NCBI RefSeq assembly: GCF_003573695.1
Contig: NC_039358.1
Coordinates: 96,224,117 to 96,288,116 of the forward strand
From: Papaver somniferum
Lineage: Eukaryota; Streptophyta; Magnoliopsida; Ranunculales; Papaveraceae
DNA: 64,000 nucleotides
Direction of reading: 5' to 3'
Shown here one piece after another: positions 9,921 to 20,328 of this stretch (positions are counted from its first letter, which is position 1; every line of letters begins with the position of its first letter). A program made the translations under genes and the position numbers. Under the pieces are notes generated by a model that saw nothing but the letters and a program-made list of their open reading frames with translations, searched no databases and was not told the origin of the DNA.

Positions 9921-10019
9921 CAATTAATAGGGGAGATTGATCAAGAGTCTCCCCGCCCTAATGAATCATGCTAGATCGAGCAATCGCCTGATAATGAGGT
10001 TCAAGATGCTCCGCAACAG

Positions 10020-11281
10020 TTGCAAGATGACACGAATTCTACTACTGATGATCTTGAAACAGTTAACATCGGCACAGAAGAAGACCCGATACCAATCTTA
10101 ATCAGTTCTGCAGTATCACTGGAGGAACGAACAGGTTTAGTAAGTTTGTTGAAAGAGTATCGGGATATCTTTGCTTGGACGTATGAAGAAATGCATGGTA
10201 TCGACGACAAGCTGGCCACTCACCGTCTGCATATCACTTCTGGCTCCAAAGCTGTCAAACAACCACCTAGGCAGTTCAGACATGAAGTCGAGGAACAAAT
10301 CAAAGTCGAAATTCAGAAATTGCTAGTAGTAGGATTTATCAAGCCTATCCAACATCCAACATGGCTTGCCAACGTTGTCCCAGTTAAGAAGAAAAATGGT
10401 CAAATCAGATATTGTGTAGATTTCCGGAACCTGAATAAGTGTTTCCCAAAGGATGATTTTCCTTTACCCAACATTGATATGCTCGTCGATGCAACCAGCG
10501 GCCACAGTATGTTCTCATTCATGGATGGTTACAGTGGATACAATCAAATCAAGATGTTTGAACATGATGCTGCCAAAAAACCGCGTTCCGCACTCCCATT
10601 GGGAACTTTCACTACACTGTGATGCCATTTGGACTGAAGAATGCAGGTGCTACCTACAAACGAGCCATGATAGCAATATTTCATGATATGGTGCATAAGC
10701 AAGTAGAAAACTACGTCGACGACGTTGTGGTGAATTCGAAAGCTCGAACATCGCATCTAGAAGTTATGAGGAAAATTTTCGAAAGATGCAGGGAATACAA
10801 ATTGAAGATGAATCCCCTGAAATGCGCTTTTGGAGTTTCTTCTGGGAAGTTTCTAGGATTCCTGGTCACCCCTGAAGGGATCAAAGTCGATCCTGACAAA
10901 GAAAAATCCATTACTACCATGCCTCCTCCACGCACTGTGAAGGAAATACAGAGTTTCATGAGCAAGGTAAATTACATCAGACGCTTCATACCAGGATTGG
11001 CTCAGCTTATTACTTCGTTCACTCCTCTGCTGAAGAAGGGAGCACATTTCGCCTGGACGACTGTTCAGCAGAAGGCATTCCAGAAGATACAACAGATACT
11101 TTTATCCCCCGCAGTCATGAGATCTCCAGTACAAGGAAAACCATTGATATTGTACACGGCCTCCAGTGATGTTGCTATTGGGGCACTGCTATCTCAAGAA
11201 GATGAAGAAGGCGTTGAATATCCAATCTACTATTATAGCCGAACCATGAAAGATACTCAACTCAGATACCCAAAATCTTAA
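10020..11281 (+). pseudogene. Tat-A reverse transcriptase and first RNase H
   Basis: Two overlapping frames (10020-10622 and 10619-11281) form one Ty3-type reverse transcriptase split by a 1-bp frameshift near 10605. Visible motifs are Gln-Ile-Arg-Tyr-Cys-Val-Asp-Phe-Arg-Asn-Leu-Asn, Phe-Met-Asp-Gly-Tyr-Ser-Gly-Tyr-Asn-Gln, Pro-Phe-Gly-Leu-Lys-Asn-Ala, and the active site Tyr-Val-Asp-Asp at 10712-10723. RNase H follows, with Ile-Leu-Tyr-Thr-Ala-Ser-Ser-Asp where most elements have an Asp before Ala-Ser. A TAA at 11279 stops the frame; recognisable RNase H text (Cys-Leu-Ala-Leu-Ala-His-Ala-Met) continues past it to about 11395, then shifts frame. Confidence 0.85.
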
Positions 11282-11397
11282 AGAACGTGCCTGGCATTAG
11301 CTCATGCGATGCAGAGATTCAGACATTATTTGCTATCTAACATGGTCGTGCTTGTTTCCAAAGCTGATCCCATCAAGTTTTACTCTCGAAACCTGCT

Positions 11398-12060
11398 TTG
11401 ATAGGAAGACTTGAAAAATGGCTGCTTCAGATGTCAGAGTTCGACATAGTATGTATTTCTCCCAAAGCAATCAAAGTTCAAGTGGTAGCAGATCTACTGG
11501 ATGCCTTTCCAGGAGAAGATTCCACGACACTACATGACGATGTACCATGTGAATTCCCAGAAATTTCAGTCGTCAAGGAAGAAACGTGGCTGCTGTACTT
11601 TGATGGATCTGCTACTCCTAGCAACGATACTGGAGGAGCGGGCATAGTCTTGGTCTCTCCATCTGGAGAAGTATTCTCACATTCATTTAAGCTGGATTTC
11701 CACTGTACAAATAACTCAGTAGAATATGAAGCCTTCTTCCTAGGATTATCCTTAGCTAAACAGGCAGGAGCGATACACCTGGAGATCAGAGGAGATTCAA
11801 AATTGTTGGTCAATCAAATAAGTGAGACATACTCTCTCAAGGAGATAACGCTTGCTCCATTCAAGGCTGAGGCGCAGCGACTCTTAACTCATTTCGCCGA
11901 TGCGACTATCACTCATACTGGCCGGACCAACAATAGACATGTTGATTGCTTGGAAACCCTCTCCTCCAAGCTGCAATTCGAAGGATCAGAGAAAGCTATC
12001 ATAGTGCAAAGACGAGCTGTATCATCCACATGGATTATTCAAACTGAAGGTGCTCAATAA
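11398..12060 (+). pseudogene. Tat-A second (archaeal-like) RNase H
   Basis: After the connection text Gly-Arg-Leu-Glu-Lys-Trp this frame holds a second RNase H with Leu-Tyr-Phe-Asp-Gly-Ser-Ala, Asn-Asn-Ser-Val-Glu-Tyr-Glu-Ala, Arg-Gly-Asp-Ser-Lys-Leu-Leu-Val-Asn-Gln and Asn-Arg-His-Val-Asp. These supply the expected acidic residues. A second RNase H of this kind between the first RNase H and integrase is a known mark of the Tat lineage. The frame ends in a TAA at 12058; the same frame reopens in the next segment, so this is a nonsense mutation rather than a domain end. Confidence 0.8.
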
Positions 12061-12090
12061 AATGACTGGGGAGCACCTATTATTCATGAA

Positions 12091-12585
12091 TTGAGTAGTT
12101 CCATTACAGAAGGAGCAGTCAGCCTTAAAGAGCTAAAGAACTTCTTCTTCCTCCACGGGGTCTTGTATCATCGCAACCCTGATGCCTCTCTATCACGGTG
12201 CCTTGGCGATGAAGAAGCAAAGGAAAAGCTCGAAAGTGTGCATCAAGAAGTATGTGGACAAACGCTGGTGATAACACTTTATAGAATACTTCAAAGACTC
12301 GGGTATTACTGGCCCTCCATGGAAGCACAGTTAAGAACTTTGCATGGATCTTGTCCTAATTATCAGACACCTCATCATCATTTAGAGTCCCTGACACTTC
12401 ATCACACCGGGGACTGGAGACAGCCTTACATTGAATACCTTCGAGACAACAAATCACCACCTGGAAAGAACGATACAATCAAACTTACGCAGAAAGCTAA
12501 GAGATTTGTCTTTCTTGATGGGATCTTGTATCGCAAAAGCTTTGGAGGAGACTTGTTGAGATGCCGGCCGGAGAAGAAATTCTGA
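12091..12585 (+). pseudogene. Tat-A linker and N-terminal integrase region
   Basis: This is in the same frame as the second RNase H and separated from it by a stop. It carries Phe-Phe-Leu-His-Gly-Val-Leu-Tyr-His-Arg and, later, the similar Phe-Val-Phe-Leu-Asp-Gly-Ile-Leu-Tyr-Arg-Lys-Ser, both of which resemble the linker just before the integrase zinc-binding domain. Between them Leu-Gly-Tyr-Tyr-Trp-Pro-Ser-Met and a Cys-Pro-Asn-Tyr-Gln look like a decayed first integrase N-domain. It may therefore be a partial duplication of this region. A frameshift near 12565-12585 leads into the integrase frame. Confidence 0.6.
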
Positions 12586-13655
12586 TAGTCCTGAAAGAAA
12601 CTCATGAAAGAGAATATCAGGGGAAAAAGAAATTGTTTCTCCAAATTCACGAGAAGTATTACTGGCCGACTATGGAAGACGACGTAGCCGCGTACGTTCA
12701 GAAGTGTCATCAATGTCAGGTCCACGGTAACCTTATTCATACTCCTTGTCTTCCATTACACTATGTGAATAGTCCATGGCCTTTCTATAGTTAGGGACTT
12801 GATATTATCGGAAAGATCAATCTAGCATCCTCCAAGCAGCATGAATACATCATCACAGCTACTGAGTATTTCACTAAGTGGGTCGAAGCAATCCCGCTCA
12901 GAGGTACTACATGGGTAACTATTGCAACCTTCATCAAGGAAAACATTATATGTAGATTCGGTGTCCCCAAACAAATCATCACAGATAATGGGACTCCTTT
13001 CGCCAACAAGGATGTCGAAAAATTTCTCAAGGAGTACGAGATCAAACAGATTTTCTCCACACCATACTATCCCGAAGGAAATGGTCAAGCAGAGAGTACC
13101 AACAAAACTTTGATCCGGATTATCAATCGAACAATTCATGACAATCCACGATCGTGGCATGAGCAATTACCCATGGCTTTATGGGCTTACATAACTGCAC
13201 CAAGGAGCTCGGTTGGAACATCACCGTATTCGCTCGTCTATGGGGATGATGCTATACTCCCAGCTGAGATAAAAGTTCCTTCAGCAAGGATTGCAGCGGC
13301 CAGTGGAATACGATGGGATGAAGCTGAGGTGTCCAAGTCAAGAGTTGCTGAACTGGACATACTCGAATCAAGGAGAGCTAAAGTAGAAAAGTATGTGGAG
13401 GCTTACAAACAGAGAATATATAGAGCTTACAACAAAATGGTAAAACCTCGAACTTTCCAAGTAGGATATTTGGTATTAAAGACAACAAAACACATTCAAC
13501 AAGACATGTTTGCTCCCAAATTATCTCCGAAATGGGAAGGCCCGTATGTTATCACCAAAGAAGTGTCTAGTGGATACTACAAAATCTTAGCAGTCAGTGG
13601 AGGAAAGGAAGGAAATATTATCAACGACAAATGGTTCAAAGCCTATTATGCTTGA
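12561..13655 (+). pseudogene. Tat-A integrase
   Basis: One frame from 12561 to 13655, broken by a single TAG at 12792 where Trp is expected. The zinc-binding domain shows His and Cys-His-Gln-Cys (about residues 14-53). The catalytic core shows Gly-Leu-Asp-Ile-Ile, Ile-Thr-Asp-Asn-Gly-Thr-Pro-Phe and Gly-Gln-Ala-Glu-Ser-Thr-Asn, that is, the D, D and E residues. The C-terminal part ends with Pro-Lys-Trp-Glu-Gly-Pro-Tyr-Val-Ile and Ala-Tyr-Tyr-Ala. No chromodomain is visible, as expected for Tat. Apart from the stop this domain is well preserved. In the family it inserts the cDNA into the genome. Confidence 0.85.
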
Positions 13656-13833
13656 TTAGCAGCAGATAATTAATCTTTATTCAAATACATCTCAAACAAA
13701 TTTATTTCCTTCAAAGAGCGTGCAAGATGCTCGTTTGTTCATTAAACATTCATCAATTGAACAAAATTCCTCTATGCCATCATATTATTCTACCTTATCA
13801 GAAACCTACACCTCAACTCTCCCGAATGATCAC

Positions 13834-14777
13834 TCAGAGCAATCCGTCCAACAATGGATAATCTCTATAAAAAACCCTGTCAAGTTTCTTCTGGAAAGTC
13901 CTGGTCTTTGTCTTCAAATCCTCGACTGCCTTCTCGACTCTTGCCGACTCCAAAGCCAGCATCTTCTCCTCTTTCAGTAAAGCAGTGGTCACAGAAATCG
14001 CATCAGCAGCCTCCGCCGCTTTATGAATCTTGATTATCTCGAGCCGACGACGAAGCCAACCTACATTGAACCGCAATGTCTCACAGTTCGAAATAATCTC
14101 ATCCCACCTGTGCAGTTCCTGATTCTTGATATCTCGCAGATACATCTATTTCATCTCCTCAATGATCGGCAATAGCCCTGCAACTGTAGTCAGGGGGTTG
14201 GTAGAAAACCTTTCCACACTTCGTTCGTAGCAATATGCCCATACTTTTTCCAAATTTTGGTGTATAGAGGCGCATGACACGTGGGAATGACGAATCCACC
14301 GACCGCCTCATTGTCCGGGGAAGTGTTGATCAAAGGAGCTTCAAACAAGAGTCCAGCTGATGGATAGTCATGAACCCCGTCTCCAGCCTCCACGGATTCT
14401 GCAGAGGCTTCATATACCTGGTTGCTGCTATCTTCAACCTCAACCACAGTCACGGTTTCTTCTTCTTCTAGCATCAACAACGACACGAACATCCGCCTGC
14501 GACAAAATATGGAAGTGTTTTGTTTTATCAGAATGGAACGCGATAAAACTTCGAGAATCATAATATTGCTTACGGATGATCCATCCTCAGCATGAGCCGA
14601 CCTATACCGGGCAGGAGCCCTAACAGTACGCCTGAGCCTCGAATTATGAGAAGAGGGATTCTTTTGATTGTCCTGCAACAACAGAGACGAAGAAGATATA
14701 CAACTTACCGAGATGGATGCTTCTATTTCATGCTTCGACTGAAGTCCGTTTCGAGAAGAAGTACTATCGCTAAACAT
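13834..14777 (-). pseudogene. Antisense ORF in Tat-A 3' region, PEARLI-4-like C-terminus
   Basis: Two minus-strand frames, 14190-14777 (195 residues) and 13834-14145 (103 residues), are separated by a small frameshift and one TAG near 14148. The first is Ser-rich, then acidic, ending Lys-Tyr-Gly-His-Ile-Ala. The second has Val-Gly-Trp-Leu-Arg-Arg-Arg-Leu, a Glu/Lys/Ala-rich helix likely to be a coiled coil, and ends Tyr-Pro-Leu-Leu-Asp-Gly-Leu-Leu. This order resembles the C-terminal region of plant PEARLI-4-like proteins; the match is from memory and needs a search. GT...AG intron-like stretches occur inside the first frame, but spliced frames were not resolved. Antisense extra ORFs before the 3' LTR are known in Tat elements such as Grande and Retand. 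Confidence 0.5.
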
Positions 14778-15298
14778 GATGATGAAAGGTATGGCAATCG
14801 AAATTTCTTCTGAGATGAAACTAACTCAGGAATGGAAGAAATATTTTCCCAAGTGTTAAACCCTAAATCCTGGATATATATAAAAGATACGGCAGGTGTT
14901 TATCTTTTGCAAATAGTCAATTCGGTTACGAGTTTTACTGAAACCCTAAGTTTCGAAAAAGTCAATACTGGAGATGCGGAGTAAAATAATACATTGGGGA
15001 CTGACCAAAGTTAGGCATGGTCAGAGAAGTCACACGGCCTTGTGTGTTACATATCTTCTGCGACATGTTTGGATGTTTTCACAGATGAAAACCATAGAAC
15101 GAGTAAAGGAAGATCACAATGGGTTCGGCGTATGAGGATTGGCCCATTTTATCTGATTCAATCAAGAGGAAACAACCTTAATAAAATAATTTCTTACAAA
15201 AGGAAAATCTTAATACTCAAGATAAGTTGTTCAAATAAGATGTCTACTAAGAAGGCTAAGAAAACGTTCAAATGTTTAAAAGGAAATCAAGAATAAAG
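14778..15298. other. Spacer between the two antisense ORFs of Tat-A
   Basis: About 520 bp with no frame I can assign. On the minus strand it joins the acidic ORF (15299-15804) to the PEARLI-4-like ORF (13834-14777), so it may be an intron or a decayed exon of one antisense gene. Confidence 0.4.
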
Positions 15299-15804
15299 CT
15301 ATTCGTCAGATTCATCTGAGCTGTCAGATTCATCATCACTGTCCTTCTCGGAATCCTCCTCTTCGTCGGAATCACTGTCAAGGCCATTGATGAAGTCTGG
15401 ATGGGTATGAGGATCGCTCGAGTCCGAGTCTTCTTCTGCTTCAGTTTCAAGTTCAGCATCAACTCGTTTTATAGGCTTGACCATGAACTCTGGTAACACC
15501 CACGTGGTTCCCTCTTCGGAAGCATCAGCATCAGAGTCATAAGGTACTTCATCGACGAATCGGCGTCTCTCCTCTGCTGCCAGTATTTTGCGCTGGATTC
15601 GATCTTTTCTACGCATACGACCCTCCGCTTCATCAGTCTCGGCTTTTCGCTTCATAAGCTCGGCATAAGTGACTCTCCGGTTGTTCGGGGTATACTAGGA
15701 TTTGCCCCTTCATCGTGAGTTCTCTTAGCTTTCGAATTGGCTGCAGAAGCTTTGGAATCCTCATCAGAGGAGTTGGAGGAATTGTTGTTGTTGGAAATTG
15801 CCAT
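15299..15804 (-). pseudogene. Antisense acidic ORF in Tat-A 3' region
   Basis: Starting at an ATG at 15804 (minus strand), a Ser/Asn/Asp-rich N-terminus is followed by a basic stretch. After a small frameshift near 15690 the second frame (15299-15655) has Met-Lys-Arg-Lys-Ala-Glu, Met-Arg-Arg-Lys-Asp-Arg and then a long Asp/Glu/Ser tail. An acceptor-like ttgtag lies upstream at 15852, and the leader exon and TATA box are at 16596-16769. The corresponding ORF of copy 1 begins at position 40. The acidic/basic composition suggests a nuclear protein, but I do not recognise a family. Together with 13834-14777 it may form one antisense gene. Confidence 0.5.
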
Positions 15805-16595
15805 TTTTTAGAACCAAGAACACAAGATTAGCAACATGCTAATAAATCCTTCTACAAAAATGGTAATTCTTAACTATTACCTCTTTACGATTCCACTAAC
15901 ATTAGTGATTGTGCCGCAAGAGTTAACACTCCAAAATTAGTTTGTTCCTTGAAACCTGCAATAGCGAACGAAGCTTTATTAACTTTCAAGACTGATTCTT
16001 CATAAAATCATAGACAAAATTTTCATAGTATAAACACCCACAACTGACCTATTAAATTTACACCAAGACAATATTTCGTCATAAATAAATTGTCTAAATT
16101 CGAGGGTTACTCAAAACCCATGTGTTGATTTTACGAAGCAATAAAACCGTGATTAACTCACGTTTAAATTTTTTTTTTTGACGTGAGCTCAGGATCATGT
16201 GAGTTTATCAAAAATAAAAAATATATATCCTTGAGAAGCTCCACGGTTTCATGATAAAAAAAAAATCTATTTTCCTTCGTACGAGCGTTTTTCTTTAAAA
16301 CAAAGGTTTATTTTGGTTTTGTGAAAGCTCACATCTTTTAAAGATAAAATTTTGGTTTCCATGAAAGCTCATAAACAAAATTTTATCACTGGATACAGGT
16401 TTATTTCCAAAGAAAAATCTCTCTCAAGTTAGGGATTTTTGCTAGTTTCTTAAACTAACGATCGAACGAACATACGTTCTTAAAACAAGGGTTTTTCATA
16501 AAACTTACGACCAAAATATGTGCATACCCATATTATTTTATGATGAAAAACTCATGAATAAACAAAAAGTTTTGAAAATAAATAAATTTACGCAC

Positions 16596-16769
16596 CTGTC
16601 GGCGCCGGCCGGAATTTGGCCGGACGGTGATGGCTCCGGTCGGACGGCAGCGGTACTCCGGAAACTTTCTCCTGTGCTCCTGCTGGTACTCGGGCGTGAA
16701 GATAAAGAGAAGGTGAAGATGGTGGTCGGTCGTGGGAGGAATTAAAAAAAAGAGTAATTCCCTTTTATA
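16596..16769 (-). promoter_or_regulatory. Antisense TATA box and leader exon (Tat-A copy 2)
   Basis: On the minus strand TATAAAAGGG (+ 16760-16769) is followed by a leader of about 140 nt. The leader ends in a donor GACAG|GTGCGT (exon ends at 16596). The AT-rich intron (15852-16595, 744 bp) would end at ttgtag, 47 nt before the ATG at 15804. Compared with copy 1 the box and donor are kept while the leader between them has changed much more. Expression would need RNA data. Confidence 0.5.
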
Positions 16770-17058
16770 CCAAATTTTATTTCCAAAACCTGATTCCATA
16801 AGGATTTCCTTATCGGGCCAGGCCCGTGAATCCTAAACCGACCAAGATTCCACCATCGAATCAGCGGTTCTACACTAATTTGTGCTCAGCGGATGAAGCT
16901 CTATTATGCCACTGGGGTTTTAGCCCAAACCATGGATTGCTCATTCAGTCGAAATCCAGTAACGTCTTATCTTATGACTAAGTTCAATTACTTACTTCTG
17001 TATGTACCTGGAAAATCACCATTCAATGCTGACTGAGGAACATGACTGTTTCTCACTA

Positions 17059-17071
17059 GCAGGGGACTTAA
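17059..17071 (+). promoter_or_regulatory. Polypurine tract of Tat-A copy 2
   Basis: The sequence gcaggggacttaa sits directly before the right LTR start TGTAGATGG. Tat-B uses almost the same tract on the minus strand at 21822-21835, showing that the two families are related. Confidence 0.8.
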
Positions 17072-17117
17072 TGTAGATGGTGGATTTTCGATAAGGGTAA
17101 TTATAAAACCCTAACTA

Positions 17118-17477
17118 TTTATACTCCGGATCCGGCAATTGGATGAGTATTGAGACTCATCTCTCTCAATAAAGCATGAAATCTCATGCCATAAAACCTC
17201 TGACTGAGAAGGTTGTCTCTCAGAGTATCTGTAGATGTGTAGTCTCCCAGCTAAGACCACGACACATCTCATGAATACTGAGCAATTTCAGTAATTATTT
17301 ATGCTCCGGATCCGGCAATCGAATGAGTATTGAGACTCATGTCTCTCAATAAAGCATGAAATCTCATGCCATAAAACCTCTGACTGAGAAGGCTGACTCT
17401 CAGAGTATCTGGAGATGTGTAGTATCCCATCTGAGACCACGACATATCTCATGAATACTGAGCAATTTCAGTAATTA
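17118..17477. repeat. 180-bp tandem duplication in Tat-A right LTR
   Basis: Two adjacent units each contain ctccggatccggcaat, a run through tgagtattgagactcat, and end gaatactgagcaatttcagtaatt. The left LTR has one such unit (about 1590-1760), so the duplication is specific to this copy. Confidence 0.8.
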
Positions 17478-17989
17478 TTTCTATATATAATCGAGAGATT
17501 GGACGGCTCCTAGACAGCATGCCTGCTAGTATAGAGCGACAACGTCTTCAGGATGCAACCAGGTTTTCCCTGACTATATAGGAGAAATATGATACTCCAG
17601 CAAGTTCATATTGCTCAACTCTCAGATAATTAATGCTCCTAGATAGGAAGCCCTGCTAGTATAGATCCATCAGTTAATTATCTCTAATCGCCTGAATATC
17701 CAGCAATATTCTACGATTCTTCGTTATATTTCGTTACTTCAATTCGTGGTTCTTTCCAGCAGAATTCCAAGGGTTAGTGATAAATATTCAACGAAACAGG
17801 CATCTGAGCATCGAATAAGCCCTGACTAAAATGGTGCAATTGTACTTAGCAATAATGCACAGACCAGCATTTGAATGCGCAAACGAGCATTTCAATAATA
17901 CGAATGAACGATGAACCTATGCAAAATAGGAAGGAATAATAATAATAATAAATATTAGCAAAGGCGCCAGGGACTTGGCTCACCAGCCG

Positions 17990-18812
17990 GCCGGTCATAC
18001 CGTGAACAGTCCCACGCCTAATTTTATATTTTTATCATATTTTATTATTTTTCCTGATCTCATGAAAATTCTCTCGTTCGAGCAAATCTCCTTCGATTCA
18101 AGGAAATTCTCTAATCTCATGATATTTCTTTATGTCAAGAAAATAATAAAATTATGGAAAGGTGTCACGGGACCGAGCACCAACCGGTCGGCCATGCCAT
18201 AGCCGTGGCCGGTCCCGCACCTCACGTCCCCATTATTTTATTATTTCTCTCAAACCATGAAAATTCCCTGATTTCATGAAATTTCCCCAAAACCATGAAA
18301 ATTTTCTGATTTCATGAATTTTCCCTAAAACCATGAAAAATATTATAAAATTAAGAAAACTTATGGGACCGGGTCCTAGCAGGCCGTTCATGCCCTAGCC
18401 GGTCCCACACGCCTATATTTTATTATTATTATTTGTTTTGTCTTCCTCATTCCATGAAAACTCCCTGATTTCAACAAAATACCTTGGTTTCAACAAAACT
18501 CTTTGATTTAATGAAAATTCCCTAAAATTATAAAAAATTACATAAAATTGGGAAGAGTGTTCGGACTGTGCCCCTTGGCTGGCCAACCATGCCTTGGCCA
18601 TTGCCGGTCCCACACTCCATCATTCTCTATTTTATTATTATTTTATTTCCATCATCTCATGGAAGTTCCCTAATTTCATAAAACTCTCCAGTTTCATGGG
18701 ATTTCCCTCAATTCAGAGAAAATACATAAAATTACATAAAACTGGGAAAATATTATGGGACCGCTTGCTAGACGGCCGGCCGTGTCCTAGCCCTGGCCGG
18801 TCCCACACCTTG
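17990..18812. repeat. GC-rich tandem repeats in Tat-A right LTR
   Basis: Five cores lie at about 17985-18020, 18170-18225, 18365-18412, 18560-18613 and 18757-18808, each embedded in AT-rich text with ttcatgaaa motifs. The period is about 190-200 bp. Cores pair GGGACCG with CGGTCCC around ggcc(g/a)gccatgcc. This is the same array as in the left LTR. TTA runs between units (for example 18238 and 18418) are the kind of site used by the LINE at 2772-7037. Confidence 0.8.
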
Positions 18813-19697
18813 CAATTCCCTGTTTTATTTATTACTTTTCATCATCTCATGTATTTTTCCTAGTTTCAGCAAAATCCTGGATTCTGCATATTTTCTCAAA
18901 ATGTTGCTCAAACGTGCACCGGAAAATATCAAAACTCTCAGGACTGAGACACGAACAACATAGTGACACGGGCATATCCCTTTGACCGACCAAGGGTGGC
19001 CCTGAGGCTTTCAAGTGGCCGGTCCCACATGTTTTAATTATTTTTAACCTAATTTGCTCAACTGCTCATATTAGGTTCAAACTCTTTCCGAACAATCAAG
19101 AGTTTGCTAAAACGACCATCTATTGGTCCCACGGCCACCAAGAGCCGGTCTCATGACCTCTTGGACGGTCCCTCATCTTTTCACAGCTAGGTTTTATTAT
19201 TTGTCGCTCCCACGAGCATTATTTTAATAAATGATTAAATCAGCATTTAATCATTCTTTCACCAACTGGTCCTCAAGAGACTTTGATATTTTGCTCATTT
19301 GAGCATTTGGGTGTTATATGATTGTTTATGGGTGAAAACTATTTCTGCCGGTTTTGGTAATTTGGGGTGTGTGGATGAGAAATGAATATAAACCCTAAAC
19401 CAATGCACTGCACGGGAGTGCTTGTGATTCGAGAAATCAATCTGTACAACTCTGTCCTAAACCAAGATATGGCCGTTCCAGACTTGCTTCGGTCACAAAG
19501 TGAAGGAGATGGGGTTGATTTTAGGGAGGGAAGCGAAGAAGGTGTTGAGATTGTGAAGGTGTTGGTTGTGTAAGACTTGTATCAGAAAGCTGAACTGGCT
19601 TGCAGAATGAAATCTATCAGTTATAGTGTTGGAATACGATTGTATCAACACTTGGCTTCTGTTGTCTTGTGTTGTTTGAAAAATAGGGAGGAGAACC

Positions 19698-19705
19698 TAT
19701 TTATA
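19698..19705 (-). promoter_or_regulatory. TATA box in Tat-B 3' LTR
   Basis: On the minus strand TATAAATA(gg) stands about 375 bp before the LTR end. The same box is kept in the 5' LTR at 26451-26458. Confidence 0.45.
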
Positions 19706-20328
19706 CAAGTCATTAAGCCTAACCCTCGTCTCTCGTGGGAAGTGGAGGAAGTGGAGTGATGGAGTAGTGGAGTTGCGCGTGTTAGTGTCACACGATCAGT
19801 CTTTCCCACTTATCCCATCATCACTAACCGTCCATGTCTTCCTGACACGTTCTTATGATGGCGCGTTGTGCGCTGCACGCTGTAAACCGCCAGACCAATA
19901 TCCCAGTATGTATCCCCCAGTTTGTGACATGATTAATGTCTCGAGTGTGTGGATCGTGGGACCCACAAAAGGTAGCATGTCATGCTATATTAAATAACTA
20001 AGTTATTTAGGAAGTCGATATTTGTGAAATGTCATGTGTATTCTATGCAGGTAATGCATCGAATATAATCAGCATGTGTGAAGCATCACTGTTTTAAGGC
20101 TTAATAGAGTAAGTCACGATTAAGCATCTTAAAATAGATGCATGCCCATCCATCTTCGGTTGGACGGACGAGATGGATTGCGACCCACATCTGCTACCGT
20201 TGGATTAGTGTTTAGGAGATGCTCAAACACCAACCTTTAGCTTGGTCGAATCCAAGCATGGGAGACATATTTGGCAGGGCCGATCGGGCATCCGTGTAGA
20301 CGGCATGCTGGTGTAGGCGCCTATACCT

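Larger units (their letters stand above)
9493..17071 (+). mobile_element. Tat-A internal region (defective Ty3/Tat element)
   Basis: This region lies between two Tat-A LTRs. The order of protease remnant, reverse transcriptase, RNase H, a second RNase H, integrase, then a long 3' region with antisense ORFs is characteristic of the Tat/Ogre lineage of Ty3 elements. The primer-binding site, gag and the N-terminal part of protease are missing: coding sequence for the end of protease starts a few bases after the LTR. Pol is interrupted by several stops and frameshifts, so the copy cannot encode working proteins. Confidence 0.85.
17072..19322 (+). mobile_element. Tat-A right (3') LTR, first part
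   Basis: This part of the right LTR begins TGTAGATGG and aligns with the left LTR until 19322, where Tat-B is inserted. The LTR resumes at 42483. It has an extra 180-bp tandem duplication (17118-17477) and the GC-rich array (17990-18812), and it lacks most of the stem-loop array of the left LTR. The paired gctcctaga(c/t)ag...gctagtatag motifs (17507 and 17635) are shared with 1790 and 1912. Confidence 0.85.

Noticed and set aside
14662..14709. GTAAGT...TTGCAG intron-like stretch in the antisense Tat-A ORF
   Set aside because: Only about 36 nt, below the usual minimum for plant introns, although it is in frame either way.
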